Shown here piece after piece: positions 47,096 to 58,088 of a stretch of 64,000 nt of DNA. Source of the stretch: Lantana camara (Eukaryota; Streptophyta; Magnoliopsida; Lamiales; Verbenaceae); assembly GCA_037501455.1 (NCBI GenBank), contig CM074862.1, positions 62,403,501-62,467,500 on the forward strand, given 5' to 3'. Position 1 is the stretch's first letter. Every line of letters begins with the position of its first letter. A model generated the notes under the pieces. That model was not told the origin of the DNA. It made no database searches and saw only the letters and a list, made by a program, of their open reading frames with translations. The translations under genes were made by a program, and so were the position numbers.

Positions 47096-47643
47096 TTAGA
47101 TACTTCTTCCCACCTTGCAGCATGATTGTAAGCATGGCACCCACACTTTTCTGGAAAGCAATTGAGGAGCCAGAAGTTCCAAGAAGCCTGGTCCATAAAG
47201 TTCTTGCAGCCACCCAGAGAATAAGCAAATGTGTTCCTGAGCATCAGAAAAGGAAAATGTCTAACTTTTTCTTAATTTGTCTGTTGAAAGAAACCAAACT
47301 GCATTTAACTATTGCTCTGAAATAATGAATCGGCAGGAATGCATACCTCTATTGCTCGGACAACATTACTGAACCCTTTGCTTCTAGCAACATCGAGTGG
47401 AATCTAACAATCATCATTCATTACTAGTGCATTTGCTGAAATTTTCATAAAAACAATTAATTCAAAAAGGAAAAGAAGAAAATTTGCATCATAGTCTTTC
47501 ATAACTTGGAAAATCCAGACAAAATACAAGTACAGACATACCTCCATGTGAAAGAAGCAACTTAACAGTCTGCTCAAGGCCTCTTTTGGCAGCATGATAT
47601 AGAGGAGTTCCAGCATGACGGCCTTCATAAATCTTCATCGACC
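47096..47643 (-). pseudogene. Captured fragment of an XBAT34/35-like ankyrin E3-ligase gene
   Basis: Three exons on the minus strand. 47542-47643 gives G-R-H-A-G-T-P-L-Y-H-A-A-K-R-G-L-E, an ankyrin repeat. 47347-47435 gives A-N-A-L-V-M-N-D-D-C and then V-A-R-S-K-G-F-S-N-V-V-R-A-I-E. 47096-47236 gives H-I-C-L-F-S-G-W-L-Q-E-L-Y-G-P and A-P-Q-L-L-S-R-K-V-W, ending at a TAA. Donor and acceptor sites are intact (GTATGT, GTATGC, TTAG, TGCTCAG). A TAG at 47404-47406 interrupts the second exon. The wording matches plant XBAT34/XBAT35-type proteins, ankyrin-repeat RING ubiquitin ligases. The RING end and the N-terminal repeats are absent. Confidence 0.85.
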
Positions 47644-48216
47644 TAAGTACAAAAAACAGAAAACAACACCAAAAAATCAGGCAAACCTACTTGAAAAGGT
47701 TATATTTCATAAATCTCATGAATCCCAAATGCGAAAGGGTGAAAATAAAGTCATATACAACACCATAGAGATCTTCAAATGCTACCAGGTTTAACTATGT
47801 TGTCTGATTACAATTGACAGGTTGTAGAGTCCAGTCGTCCGTAATGATACTCAATTGCAAATCTCAGCACCAAGATTCCTATAATGGCCAAATTATTGAC
47901 AACTCATGAGAGGGGAGAAACTCCATGATACAGAGATAGTAAATAACTAAGCCCAACCATGTAAAACTTGAAGAAAATCATGTCTAATCATCAAAAGGGA
48001 ATTTCAAGGATCCAGGCTATCAGTTAATGAAATAACAGGTAAAACTTAACACCCAAATTAACATCATCACAACAAGATAAAAATTTATGATCCCCCCAAA
48101 AAAAAACCCACCATCCAACAAACACTACATATATCCCTTAAATCAAATTCACGTAATTCTCAATTTCGAAGCTAAAACCACTCAAATTCCATAACAAATT
48201 TAACTGGAAATCCAAC
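47644..48216 (-). other. Pack-MULE spacer between the two captured gene pieces
   Basis: AT-rich, no open frame. It begins on the minus strand right after a donor site (AAAG/GTTGG) and ends at an acceptor (TACTTAG), so it would be one intron of a chimeric transcript. Confidence 0.5.
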
Positions 48217-48571
48217 CTTTATAGCTGCATTTCCGGAGAAGGACAGCAATAATCTACCTAGTGGAGTCATCAGATACGACCAACAACACCCTCACCGCCA
48301 TTTTCGGCATAAACATCTCCCACTTAACCGCAGGCGTCGAAGAGGAAGTGTCGGCAGCCTCCGCCGCCGCCTCCACGGCTGCGCTTCCACCCCTTTCCGC
48401 CGTGATACTCTTCTTGTTTTCGGCTGATTGTGCTACCTCCATCTTCATCCCTGTCTCCTGAACTTGTAACTCCATTCCACCTTCACTGCTCACCACAACT
48501 TCTCCCATTTTTTGCACCAAGGGGAACCTGGTTGCCGCAGTCCTGGCAGCTAACGGCGTAGTTTCCAGCAC
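48217..48571 (-). pseudogene. Captured exon of a PRR5/PRR9-like pseudo-response regulator
   Basis: Minus strand. A variable Ala- and Ser-rich N-terminus starting at M-G-E-V-V is followed by W-E-M-F-M-P-K-M and R-V-L-L-V...D-D-S-T-R, then I-I-A-V-L-L-R-K-C-S-Y-K up to a donor site at 48216/48217. This is the start of the receiver-like domain of plant circadian pseudo-response regulators. A TAG at 48254-48256 cuts it where the family usually has Gln. Only the first part of the domain is present, so no clock function is expected. The PRR5/PRR9 subgroup is my best match from memory of the family. Confidence 0.82.
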
Positions 48572-49165
48572 CCCTTCATTGGTTAATCATAACCCTAGCT
48601 TCTCTGGATCTGTAATCCTCACCATCTTGCACTGGAACTTCAAAATCGCTCAGGTAAAACCCCAAGTTTCCAGATCTCAAGTGTTTTCCCTCAGATCTTC
48701 TTCCCCGTTTCTTTGATTTCTTCGATGTTCACACAAAAACCCTCATTTTTTCCAAATAAACACTTAAGAGCTTTTCTCAGATGAAAAGTTTGAGTGTTCA
48801 GCACAATGACATTTCAAATTTCCAAAACCTTTTCAATTCATTTAATATATTTACCTTTGCAGATTATTTAACAAAGTGTTTTATTATAGAAAATGATGTT
48901 TCTTCCACAAGTGTGCAGCGGTTTTTGACATGGCACGCTAGTATTGCCACGTTTTGTTGAAGTGGCTGACTTGGCTTTTTGGTATTGCCAGGTGTGCAAA
49001 TGGGCAGGATCTCCGGCGGGTCATATGTTATTCGGGTAATTTTAGCATAGTTTTATGAAATTTTTGGAGTTGTGGGGTTAATTTGCTGACCGAAAAATAA
49101 GTGTACCAGATTGGCTAATTGGGTGGAGTTGGTATACCAATTTTGCAATTTTCCCTGAGTACTTT

Positions 49166-50324
49166 CTTGAGGTGTGCGACACTTTCAAGATCCATAATGT
49201 CACACCCGATGCCATCCGAGTTAGACTTTACCATTCTCACCGAAGGAACAAATGAAGGCATGGTTGAGTACTGTACCGAATGAATCTTTTCTAAGTTGGG
49301 AAGTAATTTCTTAGGCTTTTCTAGCTAAATTTTTCCCTCTTAGCAAAACCACGAAATACAGGAATGATATTCAAGGTTTTCGACAATTGGATGGAGAGAC
49401 ATTCTATGAGGCTTGGGAGAGATTTAAAGAGTTGCAAAAGAAGTGTCCACACCAAGGGATTCCCGGTTGGTTGTTGATTCAGACATTTTACAATGGGATG
49501 CTCCCTACTTTCAGAGGAGCAATGGATGCTGCAGCTGGCGGAGTATTTTTGTCAAAATCAGAAATAGTTGCCGCTGAAATGATAGAGAACATGTCACAGA
49601 ATTATGTTTTTGTGCATGACAAAAGCCAATCCCACCCAACCAAGGTTGCAACAGGTATAAAAGATTAGATGGTTTAACCGCCATCAGTGCCCAAATCGAA
49701 GCGCTTAACAATAGATTAGACCAACTTTCTATGAACGTAGTTGGGATAAAATCCCAACCAGTGCAGGTGACTTGTGAAATTTGCAATGGTCCGCATGCAT
49801 TTAACATATGTCCTTATTCAAATGCAGGTGAGCAGGTGCAAGAGCAATTGATCGATGCAGACAACTCAAACACCTACAACCCTGGCTGGAGGAAACATCA
49901 TTAGTCTTCTTGGTCTAACACACACAACCTACTCCAACAACCAGGCCGATACCTAATGCAACCACAACCTCCACCATACATTCCTAACACTCGACCTCTA
50001 CAAGAACAGAAGCAGGGATGGGAGGTTGCACTTGAGAAGTTCATAGCCGTGTCTTCGGACAATTATCAGAAATTGAAAACTCAAGTAGAGCAGGTGGTGA
50101 ATCAGAATAGGAATTTGGAAAACCAGATCGGTCAGATAGCTCACTCGTTGAATATGAGAGGGCAAGGGATGTTACTGAATCAAACCGACAATAATCCTAA
50201 GGAACAGTGCAAGGCCATAGCTTTGAGAAGTGGTAAGACTTACGAAGGACCAAAGCTGCCTACAGATTCTGATGTAGACAACGCAGTTGGTGAGAAGGCT
50301 AAAGAGGTAGTTGAGACAAAGTAG
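49166..50324 (+). pseudogene. gag: Athila gag, remainder
   Basis: Continues V-C-D-T-F after the Pack-MULE. Several stops or shifts occur at 49250-49390, then Y-E-A-W-E-R-F and C-P-H-Q-G-I-P (49387-49668) are readable. A zinc knuckle C-E-I-C-N-G-P-H-A-F-N-I-C-P lies at about 49770-49812. The C-terminal part 49956-50324 has N-L-E-N-Q-I-G-Q and A-I-A-L-R-S-G-K, typical of Athila gag. Dead. Confidence 0.85.
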
Positions 50325-51298
50325 GGAAATATAAAAGAGAAAAAGGAAGAGCTCTCTTCAATACCAAAGACGAAGGTGGCACCCAAGGAATATGTGCCAC
50401 CGGTTCCCTTCCCTCAAAGATTACAGAAGCAGAAATTAGAGAAATAGTTTGAGAAATTCTTGAGCATTTTTAAGGAGCTGCATATCAACATTCTGTTTGC
50501 AGAAGCACTAGCGTAAATACCGACTTATGTGAAGTTTCTGAAGGAGATCCTCTCTAACAAGAGAAAATAGGAGGAATACGCCACAATTTTTTGCCAGCCT
50601 TCTCTCACGAGAAAGAAATTGGATTTTCTTCAGGATGCGATTGGCCGACATGAGGCCTAAGACTTACTGAGGAGTGCAGTGCCATTATTCAGCATAAGCT
50701 TCCCCCGAAGCTTAAAGATCCAGGGAGTTTTTCTATCCCTTGTACTATTGGCAATTTAACTTTCAATAAAGCTTTATGTGATCTTGGTGCTAGTGTGAGT
50801 TTAATGCCCTTGTCTATTTGCAGGAAATTAGGTTTGGAGGATCTAAAGCTGACTACAGTCTCATTGCAATTAGCTGATATATCCATCACATACCCCTCTG
50901 GAATCTTGAAGAACGCCCTTGTAAGGGTTGGAAAATTCTATCTCCCGGTAGACTTTCTTGTGCTTGACATGGAAGAAGACCGAGATATGCCATTAATTCT
51001 AGGAAGACCCTTCCTAGCCACAACCGGAGCATTGATCGATGTGAAGAATGGAGTGCTAACTCTAAGAGTGGGGAAAGAGCAAGTGGAGTTTAACCTGTTC
51101 AAAACCATGAAAGGACCAGGGATGGAAGAACATTTTTTTATGGTGGAGGGCTCTACTTCAATTGTAACACTACGAGATGACCCTCTTGAATTATGTTTGC
51201 TGGGATTGGAAGAGAGAATTGAAGGGGAGGAACTGCTTGAAGAAATCATAGCTTATTCAAGGGATGTTGAGGCAACCCCATTCGTACCATTCTGGTAA
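50325..51298 (+). pseudogene. Athila gag-protease junction and aspartic protease
   Basis: 50390-50500 keeps Y-V-P-P-V-P-F-P-Q-R-L and H-I-N-I, a conserved Athila linker, with at least three in-frame stops by 50580. The protease reads L-C-D-L-G-A-S-V-S-L-M-P at 50774-50815, the active site, followed by P-L-I-L-G-R-P-F-L-A-T near 50990. The open stretch 50795-51298 carries no start of its own. It would mature the polyprotein if intact. Confidence 0.85.
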
Positions 51299-51316
51299 AG
51301 GTTTGTTTACGAGGAG

Positions 51317-52788
51317 TTGGGTACAGGTAAGCCCACTCCTCCTCCTTCAGTTTTTAAGGCCCCTAGTTTAGAATTGAAACCCGTCCCCAATCAATTGAAA
51401 TATGCATTTTTAGGTGAATCTGATACATTGCCTGTTGTTGTTTCTACTGAATTGACTGAGAGACAATTAGATGCTTTGTTAAGGGTTTTGAGAGATTATA
51501 AGAGAGCGATAGGGTGGACTATTTCTGACATTAAGGGGATTAGCCCGACCATTTACATGCATAAAATTTTGATGGAAGATGAACATAAACCCTCCGTAGA
51601 ACACCAGCGCAGGTTAAACCCGAATATGAAAGAAGTTGTTAGAGCTAAGGTAATTATATTGTTAGATGTTGGGATCATTTATCCCATCTCAGACAGTAAA
51701 TGGGTTAGTCCTGTTCAGGTTGTACCTAAGAAAGGGGGGATGACTGTGGTTAAGAATGAGAATAATGAATTGATTCCTACTAGGACAGTCACAGGTTGGA
51801 GAGTCTGCAATGATTATAGGAAGCTGAATATTACAACATGAAAAGATCACTTTCCCCTTCCCTTCATTGATCAGATGTTAGGGAGATTAGTCGGGCATGC
51901 ATATTACTCTTTTCTGGATAGGTATTCGGGTTACAATCAGATTGCCATAGCTCCAGAAGACAAGGAGAAATGCACATTTACTTGTCCTTATGGTACTTTT
52001 GCATTTAGGAGAATGTAGTTTGGACTGTGTAACGCCCTATCTACATTTCAGAGATGCATGATAGCTATTTTTCCGATTTCATTAAGCGTAGCATGGAAAT
52101 TTTTATGGATGACTTTTCTGTATTTGTCTCCTCTTTTGATTCTTATTTACAAAATTTAACCCAAGTTTTGCAGAGATGTGAGGAGACCAATTTATTATTA
52201 AATTGGGAAAAATCCCATTTCATGGTAAAAGAAGGAATTGTACTTAGGCATAGAGTTTCGAAAAAGGGAATTAAGGTTGACAGAGCTAAGATTGAAGTGA
52301 TTGCAAAGTTACCACCACCAACTAATATTAAGGGAGTTAGGAGTTTCCTCGGTCATGCCGGATTTTATCGCCGGTTTATCAAGGATTTCTCCAAGATTAC
52401 TTTACCCCTTTGCAAGCTATTACAAAAGGATGCTGAGTTTATTTTTGATAATGACTGTTTACTTGCTTTTGACAGGTTAAAGAAAGATCTTACACCAGCA
52501 CCCATTATGGTGGCACCGGATTGGAGTTTTCCGTTTGAGCTCATGTGTGATGCTAGTGACTTGGCCATAGGGGCTGTCCTTGGCCAAAGAAAGGAGAAAT
52601 GTTTATATGTAATTGCATATACTACCAAGACAATTAATGATGCACAACTTAATTATGTCACCACTGAGAAAGAATTGTTAGCTATTGTTCATGCTTTTGA
52701 CAAGTTTCGTTCTTATTTGATAGGTTCTAAAATCGTGGTATATACGGATCACGCTGCTATTAAGTACCTCTTGTCCAAGAAACAATAG
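51317..52788 (+). pseudogene. Athila reverse transcriptase and RNase H
   Basis: 51317-51841 holds the RT start (S-P-V-Q-V-V-P-K-K-G-G and C-N-D-Y-R-K-L-N). A TGA ends it at 51839. 51842-52050 keeps D-R-Y-S-G-Y-N-Q-I but has a TAG near 52017. 52054-52788 carries the catalytic F-M-D-D-F and the RT thumb (F-L-G-H-A-G-F-Y-R-R-F-I). It then has RNase H with C-D-A-S-D-L-A-I-G-A-V-L-G and [10 protein letters not shown]. All expected RT domains are in order, but the frame is interrupted at least three times. Confidence 0.9.
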
Positions 52789-52829
52789 CAAACCGTGCCT
52801 CATAAGGTGGATTTTATTGCTTCAGGAGT

Positions 52830-54244
52830 TTGATTTGGAGATTCAAGACAAGAAGGGGACTGAGAATGTGGTGGGTGGTCTTGTCTAGATTAGCAATCGA
52901 GGAGACAGCTGAGGAGAAAGAAGAAGCTATAACAGAGAATTTCCCGGATGAGCAATTGTTTAAGGTGGATTCCGGAGTGCCATCGTATGCAGACTTCTTG
53001 AATTATTTGGTTAGTCGAATTGTACCTCCCGACTTAGGAAATTTCTTTCAGATGCGAAGTATTACTATTGGGAGGAACCTTTGCTTTATAGACACTATTC
53101 TGACCACTTGGTGAGAAGATGTGTACCTCAGGATGAGATCGAGGAGGTGCTTTATCATTACCATTCCAGTCCTTATGGAGGTCATGCTAGTGCAAGCAAG
53201 ATAGTTGCAAAGGCTTTACAGTCTGGATTTTGGTGGCCATCTTTGTTTAAAGATGCACATGAGTTCGTGACGAAGTGTGATTCATGTCAGTGAATAGGAA
53301 ATATAGGAAAGAGAGATGAGATGCCCCTACGGTATATTCTTGAGATTGAGCTTTTTGATGTCTGGGGCATTGATTTCATGGGTCCTTTTTCGTCATCCAA
53401 TGGGAACAAATACATCTTGGTGGGAGTTGACTATGTATCTAAGTGGGTTGAAGCCATAGCATCACCACCGAATGATTCTAAGCCGGTGCTGAAATTTCTA
53501 AGGAAGAATATTTTCAGTCAATTTGGAGTTCCCCGAGCTCTGGTTAGTGATGGGGGTTCTCACTTTTACAATAAACCTCTAGAGATTCTACTGAAAAAGT
53601 ATGGAGTTCATCATCGAGTGGCGACTCCCTATCATCCCCAATCGAGTGGGCAAGTTGAAATTTCTAATAGGGAAATCAAGCAGATTTTAGAGAAGATAGT
53701 GAGTAGCTCGAGAAAAGATTGGTCATCTAAGTTAGATGATGCATTATGGGCGTACAGAACCGCTTATAAGACGCCTATCGGAACATCACCGTATAAGTTA
53801 GTTTATGGGAAGGCATGCCACCTTCCGGTTGTGTTTGAGCATAAGGCATATGGGGCGATTAAGGCCATAAATTTTGATCTTAAGCAAGCCGACGAGAAGA
53901 GGGCTTTGCAATTACATGAGTTAGATGAGTTCCGACTCAAAGAATGCCAAGATATATAAGAAGAGAACTAAGAGATCCCATGATAAGCATATCCGGATTA
54001 AGGAGATCGAAGTGGGAAAATTGGTGTTATGTTCAATTCTAAGTTGAAGCTTTTTGCCGGGAAGCTAAAGTCCCGTTGGTCCGGCCCGTTTCGAGTCCTT
54101 AAGGTGATGCCAAGTGGGGCCGTGGAAATAGGAAACGAAGCTTCGGGTATGTTCGTGGTGAATGGTCAGAGGTTGAAGCTATATCTAGCTGGCGAGCCCA
54201 TCGAAAAACACACTTCGCGTGTGTTGCTGGAGCCCGTGAATTAG
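52830..54244 (+). pseudogene. Athila integrase
   Basis: 52830-53114 and 53081-53293 give the end of RNase H and the H-H-C-C zinc part (Y-H-S-S-P-Y-G-G-H and C-D-S-C), with a TGA at 53291. 53321-53959 is the catalytic core: D in G-I-D-F-M-G-P, D in V-S-D-G-G-S-H-F, E in E-I-S-N-R-E-I-K. 54029-54244 is the C-terminal domain with W-S-G-P-F-R-V and ends at TAG 54242. Frame breaks separate the three pieces. Confidence 0.9.
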
Positions 54245-55051
54245 CCCAGTTTCCACAGTCAAGCTAACGACTATAACTTAGAACTACTTTCTTTTTTTAT
54301 TTCTTTCTTTCTTTCTTTTGTGTTTTCTTTCCATCGTCTCGTTGTTCTCGGAGTAATATTTGATTCTCTCTCGTTTCGCAGGTCGGTGGAAGCAGTATCG
54401 GAGTTTAGAGTTTGGAATGGATGCTAGGACCACGATTTGAGCCTGAATGTCAATGTTGAGGTCTATTTATTTATTTTGTCTGTGCGTATGCCTAAGCTTG
54501 AATTGCTAGTGTGAAGAATGAATTGATGCTATACAGTGCAAGTGCCTTGAGATGTTATGGTGTCTTCGAGATTGGTGCACTATGGTTTGAATGAATTCTC
54601 ATGAGTTAATTTGTGTTAATTAACGTGATTAAGCACCTTCCAATGTGTGTTTGAGTCTGACTTAAGCTTTGGGAAAGAAATTCTTGGTAACGGGTGTTAC
54701 ACCCTTCTTAGTGTAATTTTGTAACGCCCGTTAATGAAGTCACGAAGTGTAGGGAGAGTAGGTAACGGGCGTTACATTTTCGCAGGTCATAGCCCATTAA
54801 GGGACACAGGGGCTTAGGACAGGGGGAGTAATGCCCGTTACACCCACATAGTTAAACTGAGGTAACGCCCGCTACGGGGCGAAATCACGGAAGCCTTAAA
54901 GCCGTTAGTAACACGTTTTTGGGCTTAATTTTAATTCAAAACCTAAGTCTCCCTCCCCCAAAACACAACACACATATGCACGAGAAAAGCAGCAGTTACT
55001 CAACAAACCACCGTAACCACACACACACGCTCTCATTCTCTCTTCTTGTTG
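54245..55051 (+). other. Athila inter-ORF region; putative untranslated first exon
   Basis: 800 bp without a frame. It contains the second cluster of GTAACG...CGTTAC palindromes (54686-54875). A pyrimidine- and CA-rich stretch then ends TCTTGTTG before GTAAGTT at 55051/55052, like the end of a 5' untranslated exon. Confidence 0.6.
54686..54875 (+). repeat. Second Athila palindrome cluster, GTAACG...CGTTAC, five copies
   Basis: Copies at 54687-54700, 54721-54734, 54762-54775, 54828-54841 and 54862-54875. The word equals that of the LTR cluster at 35365-35650, although this is internal sequence more than 4 kb (about 8 kb without the insertions) from the LTR. Confidence 0.9.
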
Positions 55052-55480
55052 GTAAGTTCTTATCCCCCTCATTAGTAGTGTTGACTTAATCCTCCCCAAT
55101 TTAGAACTTGAGCCCTAGAACGAGAACTTGGAAATTTTGGACAAAATTTTGCAGTCGAAATTGTTGAAGGTGGAGAACTTTTGCATGTTAGAACTAGGGT
55201 TTGAAAATTGGTTTGAATTCTAGATGATTTTGGTTGAATTGGAGAGTGCCCTAATTTCTAGTTACACATTGTTGATTGAGTCCGAATTTGAGAGTGAATG
55301 TGGGTGATTTTGAACTATAATTGTGATAATGTAGGTTAGTATTGAGTTGGTTTGGGTAGATTGAAGTATTTTAGCTAAAACTTGGACCCTAGAATTATGA
55401 CCACAAGGTGTTTGATGAATTGTCTGAATGAATTTTGATTTTTCTTTGCTTGCTTTACTTTGCTTTAATTATTATTTCAG
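55052..55480 (+). other. Putative intron before the Athila downstream ORF
   Basis: GTAAGT donor at 55052 and ATTATTTCAG acceptor ending 55480, with a T-rich tract before it. 429 bp. The ATG of the next ORF lies six bases into the following exon. Athila-type elements are known to express downstream ORFs from spliced RNA. The splicing here is inferred. Confidence 0.55.
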
Positions 55481-55485
55481 GCATT

Positions 55486-55694
55486 ATGGGGCGTCCTAAG
55501 CGTGCTCGTATGGATGGAGCATCGAGTTTAGGAACTTCTAGGGCTCGAGCACAGAGTGAGAATGGGAATGTGGTTGTCGAAGGAGTAGGTAATCGATTTG
55601 ATCGGACCCTCTCTAGAATAATTTTTCCAACCAAATTCTTCAAAAGAGAGGCATTGGTGAGAATGGGAGTATGGGACGAGATTGAGAGGTTGTT
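55486..55694 (+). pseudogene. Athila downstream ORF, first part (split)
   Basis: Starts M-G-R-P-K-R-A-R-M and continues with F-P-T-K-F-F and M-G-V-W-D-E-I-E-R-L-F, a pattern of the Athila-associated or plant-transposon ORF family of unknown role (the usual R-F-Y...L-G-I...L-F-x-x-x-G-W arrangement). It is cut at 55695 by a solo LTR and resumes at 61954 with N-N-I-G-W-L in frame. The listed segment ends at the insertion. Sometimes described as an env-like or ORF1-like gene. The assignment is moderate. Confidence 0.65.
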
Positions 55695-56924
55695 TGTAGC
55701 ACCCTGCACGTGAGGCACCACATCCCCCGCACTATGGCTCAACATGAGTAACGAAATGGGAAGTCCGCACCCGTATCAAATCATAGCGAACGGGAGACAA
55801 AAAAAAAACAAACCTCCTAAGCTAGGCGGAACTTAGACCCTGCAATTATAACCAACCAACAAAAAATAATGCAGCAGAAAACTAAAATCCAAACACAAGC
55901 ATTGGCCACCGGCCTCCAGAAATTAAACACACGAACCACAAGCAGACTTGGGCTCCTCAGGCCTCTTTTTAACTCATAACAAAGCCCGGCAAGGTAATTC
56001 AATAACAAATACATAAAGATTCAAATTCATAATCTTCCAAAGTCGAATCATACACAATTTAAATATATATGCGAGTGCAGAGACTCTTCTAACTTAGCAT
56101 GACCGACTCAAAGACTCATCACAACTCCGCCTAGCTCGAAACTCCAATGCCAAACCTGCGCACTAAAAGGTTGGGGAGGGAGAGGGTCAGTCTCTAGAAG
56201 ACTGAGTGAGCAGGAGTGATACATATATATATAAAAAATGCACATGCAAGTCATAAATCCCGAGCAAAGTTTTATTTAAAGTTAGTTCCCCAGGGGGCAA
56301 GAGAATAACTAAGTAATGCTCGGACTTTACGACTAAATCATATTAAATTCATTAAGTTCATAAATCATACATAAACATAAAGGCTCGGCGAGTGAGCATG
56401 CATCAACTCCAACCAAACTCCGACCGTATACGACAAATATCGTCAATATATTGAATACGCGATCACACAATATCTTATAATACATGCAAGCCATAAACAT
56501 AACATAAGACATAGTTGTTTGGGCAATCCGTATCCCGGCCTTCCTAAGAATCATAACATAATCATAATCATAAATTAAGTCCAACCTTCTTCCTCCGGGT
56601 GGTGGACGGGCTTGCAAGACCCGACACCTCATACATAGTGGCAATGAGGTTCATGAGTCCTCATTGCCCCACTAGCGTTTTCTTGTCAAAACTCCTAACG
56701 AGATACGGTTCGTCGTTAAACATAGTTGGAATTAGCACATGGGATCACCGTCGTCCCTTGCCTCCCCGGATAGCCACATGTACTAAGTTCCTGGGCCCGT
56801 GAACATAACATACATGCATAATCTCGCCAAAACATTTCAATTCATAAGAAACATAACATATTTAATAATTTTGGAGAAAAGGTTTACTCGATAATAATTT
56901 ACTCGATGACTCCACTTTGAAAAT

Positions 56925-56928
<4 letters not shown>

Positions 56929-57000
<72 letters not shown>
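56929..57000. repeat. TA dinucleotide microsatellite
   Basis: About 72 bp of TA, at the position equivalent to 4864-4920 in the homologous LTR. A short frame of repeated Tyr-Ile across it is not a gene. Confidence 0.95.
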
Positions 57001-57004
<4 letters not shown>

Positions 57005-57073
57005 AGGTTTTGGCCAAACTCGTCACATAAGGCTGTAGGGTTTAATACATAACTAGAACAAAAACACCATCGC

Positions 57074-57149
57074 CTGGAACACCACGAGACATAAAGCATG
57101 AATAATACGGGTGCCTATTCAATTTGGAAGTCTCCGCCCTGGGTACGAA
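57074..57149 (-). other. Putative 76 bp mini-exon in solo LTR
   Basis: On the minus strand it is preceded by CCTTCTCTTGTACAG, as at 4700-4712. The following donor is GCGATGG where relatives have GTGAGG, so this copy may have lost or weakened the site. Confidence 0.45.
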
Positions 57150-58035
57150 CTGTACAAGAGAAGGAACAAGGTGTACTCGTGAGAATTGACTCAACATGAA
57201 ACCACAAAGACGCACGGCATGTTGTGTACATGATATGAGATGCATCAAGAGCATAAATCATGTTATGATGTCACATAATCAAGTAATTCATTCAAAACGT
57301 TCAACACATGGTTGTTTCATATTGATGTTTTTCATATCTTTCAAGATTCATATTAATACGGGGCATAAACTTCATATAATATTCATAGAACATATTTAAA
57401 CATGTTTAAAATGAATATAATATCATACATTGGGAATTCATAATGTTAAAATTCGTATAAGGGCAACGAATACAAAGGAAGCGATATAAGGTAACACATA
57501 AAGGCATATGAATTCAAAATTCGAAAACGGGCATTCCAATTAGGCCATAAATTTGAAATATACAACCTACTACATAATATAACATGTTAAATAAGCATAT
57601 GAATCAATTATAACACATACGGAATTCAAGAGGTGAAAGGAACGTAAGAAGATGGATTTTGGCGAAAGTTGACAGTTTTTTGGAATTGAACAAGCTGTAG
57701 AAAATTTGATATATCTCAAGTTCTAGTAGTTTGAATTAGGTTTTGTTTGTTGGAAATGAAACTATACATATAGAGATTTTCAATGGTATGTGGCACGAAT
57801 CTTGGTTCAAATCGAGGTGAAAATGGCATAGGTTTGAAGTTGGGTCAAAGCAGAATTCCGGAGAAGTCGCGACACAATTTTAAAACGATCATAACTCACA
57901 AATGAGAAACGATATTGAGGTAATTTCAATTGGAGGATGTTATAGACTTCAAGAGGTTTCTTTGAGTTCAAAAATCAGGTCAATCCGAGTCCAATTGTAT
58001 AGTCAAAGGTCATTTCAATTCCAGGCACAAAACCA

Positions 58036-58088
58036 GGAACGACCGTTCGGAGGGCAGAATGGTTCAAAGGAACCGAACGACCGTTCGG
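58036..58088 (-). repeat. Palindrome pair, CCGAACG...CGTTCGG word
   Basis: 58035-58050 (imperfect left arm) and 58073-58088 (CCGAACG-AC-CGTTCGG, perfect arms). Located where the homologous LTR 2927-6179 has CCCAAACG-AG-CGTTTGGG. Confidence 0.85.

Larger units (their letters stand above)
46377..49155 (-). mobile_element. Pack-MULE (Mutator-like) carrying pieces of two host genes
   Basis: Terminal inverted repeats of about 100 bp begin GGGAAAATTGCAAAATTGG at both ends, with about 90 percent match by eye (46377-46485 and 49047-49155). The 10 bp duplication TGAGTACTTT flanks it (46367-46376 and 49156-49165), within the range of Mutator-like elements. No transposase is present. On the minus strand it holds an exon of a PRR5/PRR9-like clock gene and then three exons of an XBAT34/35-like ankyrin gene with their introns. 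It sits within Athila gag. Confidence 0.92.

Noticed and set aside
48261..48461. 66-codon plus-strand frame opposite the PRR fragment
   Set aside because: Antisense shadow of the captured clock-gene exon.
56899..57099. Tyr-Ile repeat protein
   Set aside because: Translation of a TA microsatellite.
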